DNA from: an uncultured Saprospiraceae bacterium
GTDB lineage: Bacteria; Bacteroidota; Bacteroidia; Chitinophagales; Saprospiraceae
Direction of reading: 5' to 3'
Assembly: GCA_937997635.1 (NCBI GenBank)
Contig: CALLFA010000110.1
Coordinates: 1 to 55,425 of the forward strand
Length of the DNA stretch: 55,425 bases
The notes below the pieces were generated by a model, which was not told the DNA's origin, made no database searches, and was given only the letters and a program-made list of their open reading frames with translations. Numbering within the stretch: the stretch's first letter is position 1; every line of letters starts with the position of its first letter. Shown here piece after piece: positions 26,472 through 35,406 of this stretch. The translations under genes and the position numbers were made by a program.

Positions 26472-28903
26472 TGTGAATTAGTGTTTTTGAAAATTCGCTT
26501 AACTTCAATAATTTCGACTCTCCGCTCTCTAGACGCTTCTGTACTATAAATAGAACTAGCCGGCTGTTGCGGACTGTCAATAATCGTTGAAGGCGCAAGC
26601 TCTTCTCCATAAGAGACATCTGTTATTTTTAGTAATCCATTATTTATATAAGCAAGAAGTATGCCTCCTTCGTAACTGTTCATCTCGTTACGTATACTTT
26701 GCACTCTTCTCTTACCTAAATTTTTGTTGTATTCGTCCTGTGCAATAGGACTTGTAAACCCTTTTATAAGGATTTCGAAGCCAAATCCTTTCTTTAATTC
26801 TTCGTGCATTGCATTCAAGAATTTCTGGAACGTATTGTAGCCAGATTTTACATCATTTTCAAAAAAGCCTTCAAGGTTATTAACTTCTGCTTCTTTGTCA
26901 CCAGTAAAGCTCTTTGAACCCCTGATTTGGTTGATAAAAACAGGCTTTCTTTCTATGTAAGGATAATACGTATCAGAATAACTTTTTTCTGTTGTATCTG
27001 CGATAGTCCTCGGATTTGGCTTGTCATTATCAAAATACAGCAAGGTCGGCAGGTATATACCAAATAATACCCGTTTTAAATATATCTGTCTAATGACCGT
27101 TTTAGATGGATCATCAGAAGGATAGATGAAAAAAGTTTCTGGCTCATAATTTTCTTTAGAAATGCTTATTTCATAGGTACTTGTCGGATCAAGATCCAAT
27201 TGGTTGAATGATGCCATATCGTATAAAATGACATCTTCTTGAGTAGGATCGGTAACATTTTTGACTCGAATTTCTATTCCATCTAATGGTTCGCGAGTGA
27301 ATTCATCATAAGTAGTAATCTCTATACGCTGGAAAGATTGATCCAAGAATAGGTTTTTTTCAACATCTTTGGTTTCGTACATGCCTATTGTGCTGAAATA
27401 GATTGTGTCCGATCCATATGCATTTTTCCGACCGATAAGCATATACTCATTGTCTGATACGAGATCAAACATATGATCAATACCATCTGCTGGGGTGATC
27501 GTTGATAGCAAATCTCCATTTGTCACATCAAATAGGTCAACAGTTGCCATTAAAAGTGGCTCCCGACTGTTCGTTTCAAATGTTTTGGCATTTAATTTAA
27601 TGTCGACTTCTTCAATGGTCGTTTTATAAATGTCATAACAACATGGTTCGGTTTCATTGTCATGAAAATTAGTTTTGAATCTATTGGTAGAAAAATACGC
27701 TTCTCTTCCGCCTTCACTGACGATGTAGTAGATATCGTTATACGAACTGTTTATAGGTGCGCCTAAATGAGTTGGTGTATCACTGTTATTTAATGTTGAT
27801 TTGTACACATCGTATCCACCAAATCCAAGGTATCCATCACTACTAAAGAAAAACTCACTTGTTGAATCGTGATAATAAGGTGTTATTTCATTGTCAATCG
27901 AGTTGATTTGACTAAGGTTGACAGGATCTGAAAATCCTCCATTACCATCAATAGTTGAGTACCAGATGTCCAGACCACCTTTGCCACCCTCGCGGTCAGA
28001 AGAAAAGTACAGTCTTTGTGTATTGTCTTTAGAATTGTAGGCATAGGACGGTTGTGTAGTCGTTGCATCTAGTGCGTTCAAGTTGTCTATTCTCGATGTA
28101 TTTGAAAGAGAATTTGAAGCGTCAATGTCAGCTTGATAAAGCTCACAGCTTATGTTATATCCAGCATTATAATCACAAAGCGTATAATAAACTTTACTTC
28201 TAGTCCTGTTAAAGCTGGTATGTCCAACAAATTTATTTCCATCACTGAGGTCGGCAAGTATCTCTTCTGCAAAGTCGTCTTTGACATTTAATCTTTTAGA
28301 TAATAATCGAGATGTACCTTTTTTGTATTCATCTTGCCTGTATCTAAGAGAAGAATAGCTCAAGCCACCTTGTTCTGGTGTAGGAGCAAAATCAGCAAAT
28401 TCGATATCATTGACTTGAGCTCCAAGTCGTTCGATTGTAATGTTTTCTCTAGGATTAATGATTTCCGACTGAGACCATTCGCAGGATTTTATTTCTTTTT
28501 CAGCACGCCTAGTCATCCACAGATCATCTTCTGCATATTCTGCTAAATAAGTGGAATATAGAATTCTGGCATCTTCGTATTCACCTTGTTTGTGCTTAGC
28601 ATTTGCAAGCCAAAATACGTCTTCGCTTTTCTGGTCAGCAATATCCATTTCCATCAGTTTTTGATAGAATCGCTCGGATGTTCGATACACATTTGCTTTT
28701 CTAGCGGATTCTGCAACACCTCGTAAAACAGTCGTCGAAGTCGTATCAAATTCATACGCTTCCAGATAGAATATGAGAGCTGAATAATAATCTTTCTCGA
28801 CGTAGCTGGCTTCAGCTGCTTCAAGGTAGGCAGTCCTGGTTTGTCCCATCAATCCTGTTGAAACAAGCAGGACAATTCCAGTAAAGAATATAAGTCTATT
28901 CAT
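26468..28903 (-). CDS. OmpA-family T9SS-associated protein with TPR and PD40 repeats
   Basis: An 811-aa protein with a signal peptide (MNRLIFFTGIVLLVSTGLMGQ). TPR-like helices span about 20-140. A PD40/WD40-like beta-propeller follows, with SSDREGGKGGLDIWYS and FSSDGYLGFGGYDVYKS. Then come a carboxypeptidase-regulatory-like beta-sandwich (DEFTREPLDGIEIRV) and a C-terminal OmpA domain (ILIKGFTSPIAQDEYNKNLG, RRVEIIEV) that would bind peptidoglycan. This domain order recalls PorE and related T9SS proteins. It is 12 bp downstream of porP/sprF and overlaps the adhesin start by 4 bp, so it probably anchors that system to the cell wall. Confidence 0.88.
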   Translation of the reverse strand: MNRLIFFTGIVLLVSTGLMGQTRTAYLEAAEASYVEKDYYSALIFYLEAYEFDTTSTTVLRGVAESARKANVYRTSERFYQKLMEMDIADQKSEDVFWLANAKHKQGEYEDARILYSTYLAEYAEDDLWMTRRAEKEIKSCEWSQSEIINPRENITIERLGAQVNDIEFADFAPTPEQGGLSYSSLRYRQDEYKKGTSRLLSKRLNVKDDFAEEILADLSDGNKFVGHTSFNRTRSKVYYTLCDYNAGYNISCELYQADIDASNSLSNTSRIDNLNALDATTTQPSYAYNSKDNTQRLYFSSDREGGKGGLDIWYSTIDGNGGFSDPVNLSQINSIDNEITPYYHDSTSEFFFSSDGYLGFGGYDVYKSTLNNSDTPTHLGAPINSSYNDIYYIVSEGGREAYFSTNRFKTNFHDNETEPCCYDIYKTTIEEVDIKLNAKTFETNSREPLLMATVDLFDVTNGDLLSTITPADGIDHMFDLVSDNEYMLIGRKNAYGSDTIYFSTIGMYETKDVEKNLFLDQSFQRIEITTYDEFTREPLDGIEIRVKNVTDPTQEDVILYDMASFNQLDLDPTSTYEISISKENYEPETFFIYPSDDPSKTVIRQIYLKRVLFGIYLPTLLYFDNDKPNPRTIADTTEKSYSDTYYPYIERKPVFINQIRGSKSFTGDKEAEVNNLEGFFENDVKSGYNTFQKFLNAMHEELKKGFGFEILIKGFTSPIAQDEYNKNLGKRRVQSIRNEMNSYEGGILLAYINNGLLKITDVSYGEELAPSTIIDSPQQPASSIYSTEASRERRVEIIEVKRIFKNTNSQ

Positions 28904-28915
28904 TTCGATTTGGTA

Positions 28916-29938
28916 TTAATAAATTGGGCAGAGCTTAAGTTTGACTGGTTTGACATTAGTAATGATATATCTGAAATGAGCTTCAAATCCAGCTTTACCA
29001 TTGGTATCTGCCTGGAAAGCAGAAACATCACGTTCTAAGTTGAAGGAGACATAGAATCTATTGCTAAATTCAAGTGCTATGATTGGGAACCATGATTTTG
29101 ATGTTCTGTATCCAACACCGACATGCAATTGGAATTCTTTACCTCTCTTGTCTTGATTTAAGTAGAATTTTACGAGTGCACTACCCAATAGTTCACTGTA
29201 CTCATTTTGCAATTGACCTAAAACATTCAGTTGCAGATCTAATTTTTCGCTTAGTGGCGTCTGATAAATAGCTGATCCATTAAATCGTCTAGGTAAATTG
29301 ATGTCATCATCATCAAAAAATGCCACCCCTGGTTCGATCAAGTGATAGACGCCTATGCCTAGATCAAATTTATTTCGGTTAGATTTTTGCCATCTGTAGT
29401 TGACGCCTAATGAATTCTCAAAAAAGCTGATCCGCTCTGCGTCAAATAATTCTCCTGAAGGTAAATTTGGATCGAAGAGACTACCAGTCCATTGACTATC
29501 CCAAGTCAAATCAGTGGTATTGAAACCTCTCGTAGCAAAACCGACTCCTATACCAATGGTGAAAATATTTTGTTCATTTAAAATCTTGGAATAAGAACCA
29601 AAGAGATTCAAATTGGACAAATTTAACTGAGAATCTCCTTGTCTATCATAGTTGAAACTCACTCCACCAGAGAAAAAATGATTGCTTGGTCTTTTCGGAT
29701 AAAACTTTTGATCATAACTCGCTGAGAATGTTCTCCAAGCGACTGGTACAGAGGCCCATTGATCCCGATAAGAAAACAGAAGACGCTTATCACCATTGAA
29801 AATTCCAGTTTTCCCAGGATTCAGTGTGAGTACAGGGTTATGAAATTGAGAGTAGTGAATGTCCTGTGCTTGGGCTTGTGGTGTAAAGAAGCCTATAAGG
29901 CACAAAAATGCTAAGCTGTACAGAGACAGTTTGAGCAT
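28916..29938 (-). CDS. porP: PorP/SprF family T9SS outer-membrane protein
   Basis: A 340-aa protein from the ATG at 29938, chosen because MLKLSLYSLAFLCLIGFF...AQAQ is then a proper signal peptide. Two upstream in-frame starts (17 aa longer at most) are possible. The mature start DIHYSQFHNPVLTLNPGKTGIF is the hallmark of PorP/SprF. The rest is alternating beta-barrel strands. SprF-type proteins bind the type B C-terminal domain of large adhesins such as SprB and are usually encoded next to them. Here it heads the operon with the OmpA protein and the giant adhesin. Confidence 0.93.
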   Translation of the reverse strand: MLKLSLYSLAFLCLIGFFTPQAQAQDIHYSQFHNPVLTLNPGKTGIFNGDKRLLFSYRDQWASVPVAWRTFSASYDQKFYPKRPSNHFFSGGVSFNYDRQGDSQLNLSNLNLFGSYSKILNEQNIFTIGIGVGFATRGFNTTDLTWDSQWTGSLFDPNLPSGELFDAERISFFENSLGVNYRWQKSNRNKFDLGIGVYHLIEPGVAFFDDDDINLPRRFNGSAIYQTPLSEKLDLQLNVLGQLQNEYSELLGSALVKFYLNQDKRGKEFQLHVGVGYRTSKSWFPIIALEFSNRFYVSFNLERDVSAFQADTNGKAGFEAHFRYIITNVKPVKLKLCPIY

Positions 29939-30231
29939 GACAGGTTGGCTGATGACATACATAAAACACTTTTTATAATAAAACTGCATATATAGAGCAG
30001 TCTAATTCAACACAATATATATAAATTATTGTTATATGTATAACTAATTGATAATTAATTAGTAAAACATTAAAAAAAATTAATTAGTGATACATTATAA
30101 ATGATAACTTATTAGAGTAGTTCAGACAAGAGATTATAAGACTCAGAAACGTAGTATCTAAATATAGGATGAATTAGCTAATGTGTACCCCTACTTAACA
30201 TATAGATTTCAAATATATTTAAAAGATATAT
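29939..30231. other. AT-rich intergenic region upstream of the T9SS operon
   Basis: A very AT-rich stretch of about 290 bp with repeated TAATTAATT-like sequence. It must contain the operon promoter for the minus-strand T9SS genes. A near-consensus TATATATTG on the minus strand around 30015 is the best candidate, but it is weak. Confidence 0.35.
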
Positions 30232-31569
30232 TTAAATGTCCTGACCGCTTATTGGAGTCATTTTTTGATCACTTGATGTGCTTGTTTCAACAAGGATTAT
30301 CGCCGATAAGGTCAAATACTCAAATGCTACAAACCACAGGTTTTCTTCGTACGGTGAATAACTGTAGTTGATGTAGGTAAAACAAATCAAGAATGACCAT
30401 AAAGCGGGATATCTGAATCTAGTCAAAATGCAGAGTCCGACTAAAGGAATTGTATACCAAGGGTGCACTGTTGTCGCAAATAACAAATAGGCGCTGATGG
30501 AAAGCAGGAAATAGATTGGTAACGACTTCGTTTTGTCATGATGTAGTTTTTTGCTTAGCCAAATGATTATCCCAATGGTGACAAGAGCCAATAATGGACC
30601 TAATTTAGCAATTTGATTGTATCCAGATAGTTGAAAGCCTAACCACCTGGACGCATAGTAAATGCTGGCATTGAATTCAAATTTTTGAAAATAGAGATCC
30701 AGACTTTGCATGAAAAAAGGGAGATTGATCAAAATGGGGATAAATATGACCAGCAAAGCCAAACCTAAAACAACAAAATACTGGAATGATTTTTTGACTC
30801 CAAGATAGGCGATTAATAAAGGCATAAACATTAAAGGGATAAGCTTTACGCCTATGGAAATCGATATTGCAAAAACAGACAAAAACCATTTTTTTCTTTG
30901 GAGCATCATCATTCCAATCAGCAAGAATAGCAACATCATACCCTCAAAATGCATGTTTACCATGATTTCATTATTAACCAATGGGTTATATGCGTAAATA
31001 CTAGCTGCCGCAATGTTGATTTTGTGCCCGCGCAGCATTGCAATTAGTACATATATGGTTGCAATTTCAGCTAGAAATAATATCGATTTCATTACCAACA
31101 TAGACGGGTGTAATTCTCCTCCTCCTACGTATGATGAAAGCGCGAATATCAGTTGGTTTATCGGTGGATAAATGGTGTAATACTCGGGAGAATTCATGTT
31201 GCTAAACAACTCTCCGTTTGCAGATGCCCAATCAAATCTTGTTGTTAGTTCAGAAGGAAGGTGTATATAAGGGTTCACTCCTTCGTTTATCAGATTCCCG
31301 TCCCACACGAATCTGTAGATGTCATCGGATAAGTTTGGAAATGCTGGTAAGAGCACAACCCTCAGAATTGCTCCTCCCACAAGTAATTCAGTAACAGACC
31401 AATCAAGCTTGATTAGAAAGTAATAAGCGGTGAAAGCAACTGTGTATGCAGATATGATGTATAAGAAGTCAGCTTGCGATGGAACATACGCGAGTATACC
31501 TAATGCACACAATAAGACAATGAACAGAAATAGCTTTTTAACTAAAGCCAGTTGTTTATCATCTTTCAT
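30232..31569 (-). CDS. GT-C fold membrane glycosyltransferase (GT87-like)
   Basis: A 445-aa protein with about ten hydrophobic segments. The loop FPNLSDDIYRFVWDG (about 75-90) has the Asp-Asp of GT-C enzymes, which use polyprenyl-phosphate sugars. NPYIHLP and YPPINQLIFALS are also typical of GT87-type mannosyltransferases. It is the last gene of a minus-strand operon with two GT2 enzymes (33061-33816 and 31580-33064), 10 bp from the middle one. Together they probably make a polyprenyl-linked sugar and transfer it to a surface glycan or lipid. Confidence 0.75.
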   Translation of the reverse strand: MKDDKQLALVKKLFLFIVLLCALGILAYVPSQADFLYIISAYTVAFTAYYFLIKLDWSVTELLVGGAILRVVLLPAFPNLSDDIYRFVWDGNLINEGVNPYIHLPSELTTRFDWASANGELFSNMNSPEYYTIYPPINQLIFALSSYVGGGELHPSMLVMKSILFLAEIATIYVLIAMLRGHKINIAAASIYAYNPLVNNEIMVNMHFEGMMLLFLLIGMMMLQRKKWFLSVFAISISIGVKLIPLMFMPLLIAYLGVKKSFQYFVVLGLALLVIFIPILINLPFFMQSLDLYFQKFEFNASIYYASRWLGFQLSGYNQIAKLGPLLALVTIGIIIWLSKKLHHDKTKSLPIYFLLSISAYLLFATTVHPWYTIPLVGLCILTRFRYPALWSFLICFTYINYSYSPYEENLWFVAFEYLTLSAIILVETSTSSDQKMTPISGQDI

Positions 31570-31579
31570 GAGACGAAAA

Positions 31580-33064
31580 TTAAGATTTCGCGGCTAAATG
31601 TTTGATTGATAAATAGAATATGGTCGCATATCCGAGAGCCAATAAGATGTGCATGTATAAGAATGCATATTGAGCAGTATAGATGGCTCCTAAAACTCCA
31701 AATCCAAAATAAATAGCCAGTAAGCCTTCGAAAATTGTGGTTAATGGGATTTTCTTTTCCAGATATATTTGACCTTTCAATTTATCTTTAATGGTCTGGA
31801 TGTTGAATTTTGGTGTCCGTATAAAAGCAGATTTTTTACCCAACAAGCCTTGAATAACTGCAATTGAATTGTGCAAAGACAAACCCATTGATAAAGACAA
31901 AAATATTGGGAAAAGAAAAATGAATTTAAGAAGCATCTTTACTTTCTTTTCTTTTGGCCATGCAGTTTTCACATTGGCAACATAATACACTTGTATGATT
32001 GCTAAAAGACTGATGATGAATACCCAAAAGTATTGGACACCAATGCCTAGATCACCGATCACAAAAGCAAGAGGTACGCTAAATACACCTATGGCAAATA
32101 CAGAAAGAAAGACAGAACTACCTAAAAGATGTGCAGACGCATGTAATTTTTTGGAAAAGCTAAGATCAGATTTCCATACTGTAGGCAGCATTTTTTTCGC
32201 AGTTTCAGCACCACCTTTCATCCATCTGAATTGCTGCGATTTTAGTCCATTCATTTCTACTGGCAATTCTGCTGGTGAAATGACATCTTCTAAATACGTA
32301 ATTCCCCAACCTTTCAATTGAGCTCTATAAGACAAGTCTAGATCTTCTGTTAATGTATCTGCTTCCCAACCTCCTGCTGAATCGATGGTTTCTTTTCTCC
32401 AGATACCAGCAGTACCATTAAATTGCAGCAGATAGTTTCCAGCCATTCTTCCTCTCTGTTCTACAGTGAAATGTACATTCAATTGAAAAGCTTGTAGTTC
32501 TGTAAGTAAGGAATAATTTTGATTGACATGTCCCCATCTGGTTTGAACGATTCCAATTTTTGGATCTTCAAAGTATGGGAGCGTGTCTTTAAGAAAAGAC
32601 GGTTTAGGCAAAAAGTCTGCATCGAATATGGCAATAAACTTACCTTTTGCTTTAAGCGTCCCTGCTTTTAAGGCTCCTGCTTTAAACCCAGCTCTATCAT
32701 CTCTGGTGATACGTTCGATATTGAATCCTTTGGCTTTATACTCTTCAACTTTTCGATTGACAATGTCAACTGTTTCATCATTAGAGTCGTCAAGTATGTG
32801 GATTTCGAATTTGTCCTTTGGATAATCTAGAGCTGTGATGTTGTCTATCAAGCGTTCTACAACATAGAGCTCATTATATATAGGCAGTTGAATCGTGACA
32901 AAAGGCCTGTGCCCATTTAGGTCTGGCTTTTCATTTTGATCATTGTCTTTCTTGTATTTGACGAGCAAATGTAATTGCATAAGGCAATAAATGGTAATGT
33001 ACACCAATGGCACGACATATAAAGCCAATAAAACATAAGAGAATACTTGCAATCCGTTCATCAA
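31580..33064 (-). CDS. Membrane glycosyltransferase family 2, cellulose synthase-like
   Basis: A 494-aa protein. One N-terminal helix (about 8-32) is followed by a cytosolic GT2 domain with IQLPIYNE, DDSNDET, FDADFLPKP (metal-binding DxD), LTEDLDLSYRAQLKGW (ED base) and QQFRWMKGG, the Q-x-x-RW motif of processive synthases. Several C-terminal membrane helices follow. Bacterial homologues make beta-glucans or transfer single sugars to lipids; the product is not determined. Its start overlaps the stop of the upstream GT2 gene by 4 bp, so translation is probably coupled. Confidence 0.87.
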   Translation of the reverse strand: MMNGLQVFSYVLLALYVVPLVYITIYCLMQLHLLVKYKKDNDQNEKPDLNGHRPFVTIQLPIYNELYVVERLIDNITALDYPKDKFEIHILDDSNDETVDIVNRKVEEYKAKGFNIERITRDDRAGFKAGALKAGTLKAKGKFIAIFDADFLPKPSFLKDTLPYFEDPKIGIVQTRWGHVNQNYSLLTELQAFQLNVHFTVEQRGRMAGNYLLQFNGTAGIWRKETIDSAGGWEADTLTEDLDLSYRAQLKGWGITYLEDVISPAELPVEMNGLKSQQFRWMKGGAETAKKMLPTVWKSDLSFSKKLHASAHLLGSSVFLSVFAIGVFSVPLAFVIGDLGIGVQYFWVFIISLLAIIQVYYVANVKTAWPKEKKVKMLLKFIFLFPIFLSLSMGLSLHNSIAVIQGLLGKKSAFIRTPKFNIQTIKDKLKGQIYLEKKIPLTTIFEGLLAIYFGFGVLGAIYTAQYAFLYMHILLALGYATIFYLSIKHLAAKS

Positions 33065-33816
33065 ATCAATTTAAATATTGTCCACAGGATTTTATGTCCT
33101 GCGAGTATGGTCCCTTTGATTGTACCAGATACTTTGGATTTACCAATTCGTCTCCGATAGTCCACTGGAACTTCGATACAGTTAAATTTTAGTTTAGCAG
33201 CTTTGACTTGCATTTCTACTGTCCACCCATAATCTCTATCCTGCATATCAAGTTCGACTAGTTTATTCCATTTTATCGCTCTAAACGGACCCAAGTCTGT
33301 AAATCTATAGCGATAAATCAAACGTATCAAATTGGTAGCTAACCAATTTCCAAAGAGCTGTTGAGGTGTCATTGATCCCCGTTCAAGTTTGCCAATCGCC
33401 CTGGAACCAATGACTAAATCTACATCATTTGAAACAATTGGGCTCACCAAATTTTTCATTTGCTCTGGATAGTCAGAATAATCTCCATCGAGAAAAACAA
33501 CAATATCTGGCTTAATCTCCTTTTTTGTTATGAATTCAATACCCTTTAAACACGCATTTCCATACCCTGGTACAGGTTGGTCAATGACAGTTGCACCTGC
33601 AGATATGGCGTTTTTAGATGTATTATCCGTACTTGCATTGTTACAAACGATGATATCTCTGACTAGTTCATTTGGAATGTCTCTGACAACCAAATAAATT
33701 GATTTTTCTTCATTATATGCAGGAACGATGACATCAATGATGGGTTTCTTCTCCAAAACGCTGCAAAAGTATGCTTTTAAGAAGAAAGCAGTGTTAATCA
33801 ATGGATAGATTTCCAA
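33061..33816 (-). CDS. Dolichyl-phosphate mannose synthase-like glycosyltransferase family 2
   Basis: A 251-aa protein. VIVPAYNEEKSI, NNASTDNT, VFLDGDYSDYPEQ and VIGSRAIGKLERGSMTPQQ match the polyprenyl-phosphate sugar synthase group. The usual C-terminal membrane helices are absent. It probably loads mannose or glucose onto polyprenyl phosphate as donor for the GT-C enzyme of the same operon. The first 20 residues before KKPIIDVIVPAYNEE look atypical, so a TTG start at residue 21 is possible. Confidence 0.85.
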   Translation of the reverse strand: MEIYPLINTAFFLKAYFCSVLEKKPIIDVIVPAYNEEKSIYLVVRDIPNELVRDIIVCNNASTDNTSKNAISAGATVIDQPVPGYGNACLKGIEFITKKEIKPDIVVFLDGDYSDYPEQMKNLVSPIVSNDVDLVIGSRAIGKLERGSMTPQQLFGNWLATNLIRLIYRYRFTDLGPFRAIKWNKLVELDMQDRDYGWTVEMQVKAAKLKFNCIEVPVDYRRRIGKSKVSGTIKGTILAGHKILWTIFKLI

Positions 33817-33927
33817 TGAATGTACATTTGTTAGCTGGTTAAGGACATTAATTTAAATCCTCTATAGGAGAAACCAGTTATTTTCGTGTTTTTTGCACTT
33901 ATTATTTAGAAAACTCGTTAGACACAG

Positions 33928-35406
33928 GTGAATCGATTTTATCTTCTTGGTTTCATTCTTCTTGTGATGTGTCTTCACTATGCTTGTGAGACGGAGTCAT
34001 TTATCGTAGACAGCGATGCCCAATTAGAGTTTTCTCAAGATACGGTTCGTTTTGACACTGTTTTTACAGAAATAGGTTCTGCGACTCGTTCATTTCGTAT
34101 TCTCAATCCACATTCAGAGCGAATTGTCATATCTGCCATTGAATTGGGTGGCCAGACTAGTCAATTCAGACTAAATATCGATGGCGTGCCTACGTCAAGT
34201 GCAAACGATGTTGTCATACTTCCTAATGATAGCCTTTGGGTCTTTGTCGAAGTTACCGTTGATCCAGATATGCCTTTATCCTCTAGTCCATATGTGATAG
34301 AAGAACAAGTGTTTTTTCTGACAAATGGCAATGAACAAGTTGTACAGTTGGAGGCATGGGGGCAAAATGCGAATTACATACCCAATAGATTTAGTGCAGG
34401 CGCATTTACACGGCTCAGTTGTGACAATGATTCGCTGATATTTGACGATCCAAAGCCCTATGTGATTTATGGGGTGTTGATTATAGACAGTTGTCATGTG
34501 GCATTACCGCCGGGAACAGAAATTTTTGTGCACGGAGGTCTGGCAAGAACAGATGAAGACGTCATTTTTAATGATGGTCTCGTGGCATTTACAAATAATG
34601 CCAGTTTGCAATCTAGAGGAACTGTTGATAATCCTGTATTGATAACAGGCGATAGATTAGAAAGTGAGTTTGCTGATGTGGCAGGTCAGTGGTCAGGGAT
34701 CAGGTTTTTACCTGGGAGCCAAGGCAACCGCATCACAAATACAAAAATCACGAATTCTTTAGTTGGCGTACGAGTGGATTCATCTTCAGTGTTAAGAATG
34801 GAGAATGTGGAAATATCAAATACAGCTGGTCCTGGATTAGTCGGTTTACATTCAACGATCATAGGGGAGAATGTTTTAGTCGCTGACAATGGCTCGTTTA
34901 GTGGTCTATTTCAGTTTGGTGGTAATTATTCATTCTTCAATTCAACATTTGCTAATTATCAAGGACAGAGTTCAGCTCTGAGATTGGATAATTTTATATG
35001 TATCGGTGGAGACTGTTCTCGTGGTGCTTTGACGAATAGACTAAATGCCATTTTCACAAATTGCATCATTTTTGGAAACGATGCTGATGAGATACAATTG
35101 CAAGATGTTTTTGATGGAGACGAACCATCACAATTTAATTATACCTTGACCAATTGTATTGTGGCAGTTGATGAATTAATCGATGCTGATCAATTTCCTA
35201 CATTTTTTGACAATTGCACTGATTGCATTAATGCTACATTAGAAGATGAACTATTTATCGATCAAGAAATGAGAGATTATCATTTGGATACACTGTCAAT
35301 AGCAATAGGGCAAGCACTTCCACTACCCATTATTCAAAATGATTTGGACGGCAATCTAAGAGATCCATCTACACCTGATATAGGTTGTTACGAATTTATT
35401 GATTAG
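33928..35406 (+). CDS. Lipoprotein with right-handed beta-helix
   Basis: A 492-aa protein with a GTG start. MNRFYLLGFILLVMCLHYAC has a lipobox with Cys20. About residues 30-150 form an Ig-like beta-sandwich (SRSFRILNPHSERIVIS-like strands). The rest is a parallel beta-helix with repeated short strands (NTKITNSLVGVRV, MENVEISNTAGPGLVG), as in carbohydrate-binding or pectate-lyase-like folds. It ends DIGCYEFID, a common C-terminus of Bacteroidota beta-helix proteins. No catalytic residues can be named. It converges with the histidine kinase gene and overlaps its 3' end by 11 bp. Confidence 0.75.
   Translation: MNRFYLLGFILLVMCLHYACETESFIVDSDAQLEFSQDTVRFDTVFTEIGSATRSFRILNPHSERIVISAIELGGQTSQFRLNIDGVPTSSANDVVILPNDSLWVFVEVTVDPDMPLSSSPYVIEEQVFFLTNGNEQVVQLEAWGQNANYIPNRFSAGAFTRLSCDNDSLIFDDPKPYVIYGVLIIDSCHVALPPGTEIFVHGGLARTDEDVIFNDGLVAFTNNASLQSRGTVDNPVLITGDRLESEFADVAGQWSGIRFLPGSQGNRITNTKITNSLVGVRVDSSSVLRMENVEISNTAGPGLVGLHSTIIGENVLVADNGSFSGLFQFGGNYSFFNSTFANYQGQSSALRLDNFICIGGDCSRGALTNRLNAIFTNCIIFGNDADEIQLQDVFDGDEPSQFNYTLTNCIVAVDELIDADQFPTFFDNCTDCINATLEDELFIDQEMRDYHLDTLSIAIGQALPLPIIQNDLDGNLRDPSTPDIGCYEFID

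Noticed and set aside
30183..30371. 62-codon plus-strand frame
   Set aside because: It lies in AT-rich sequence and overlaps the end of the membrane glycosyltransferase gene in antisense.
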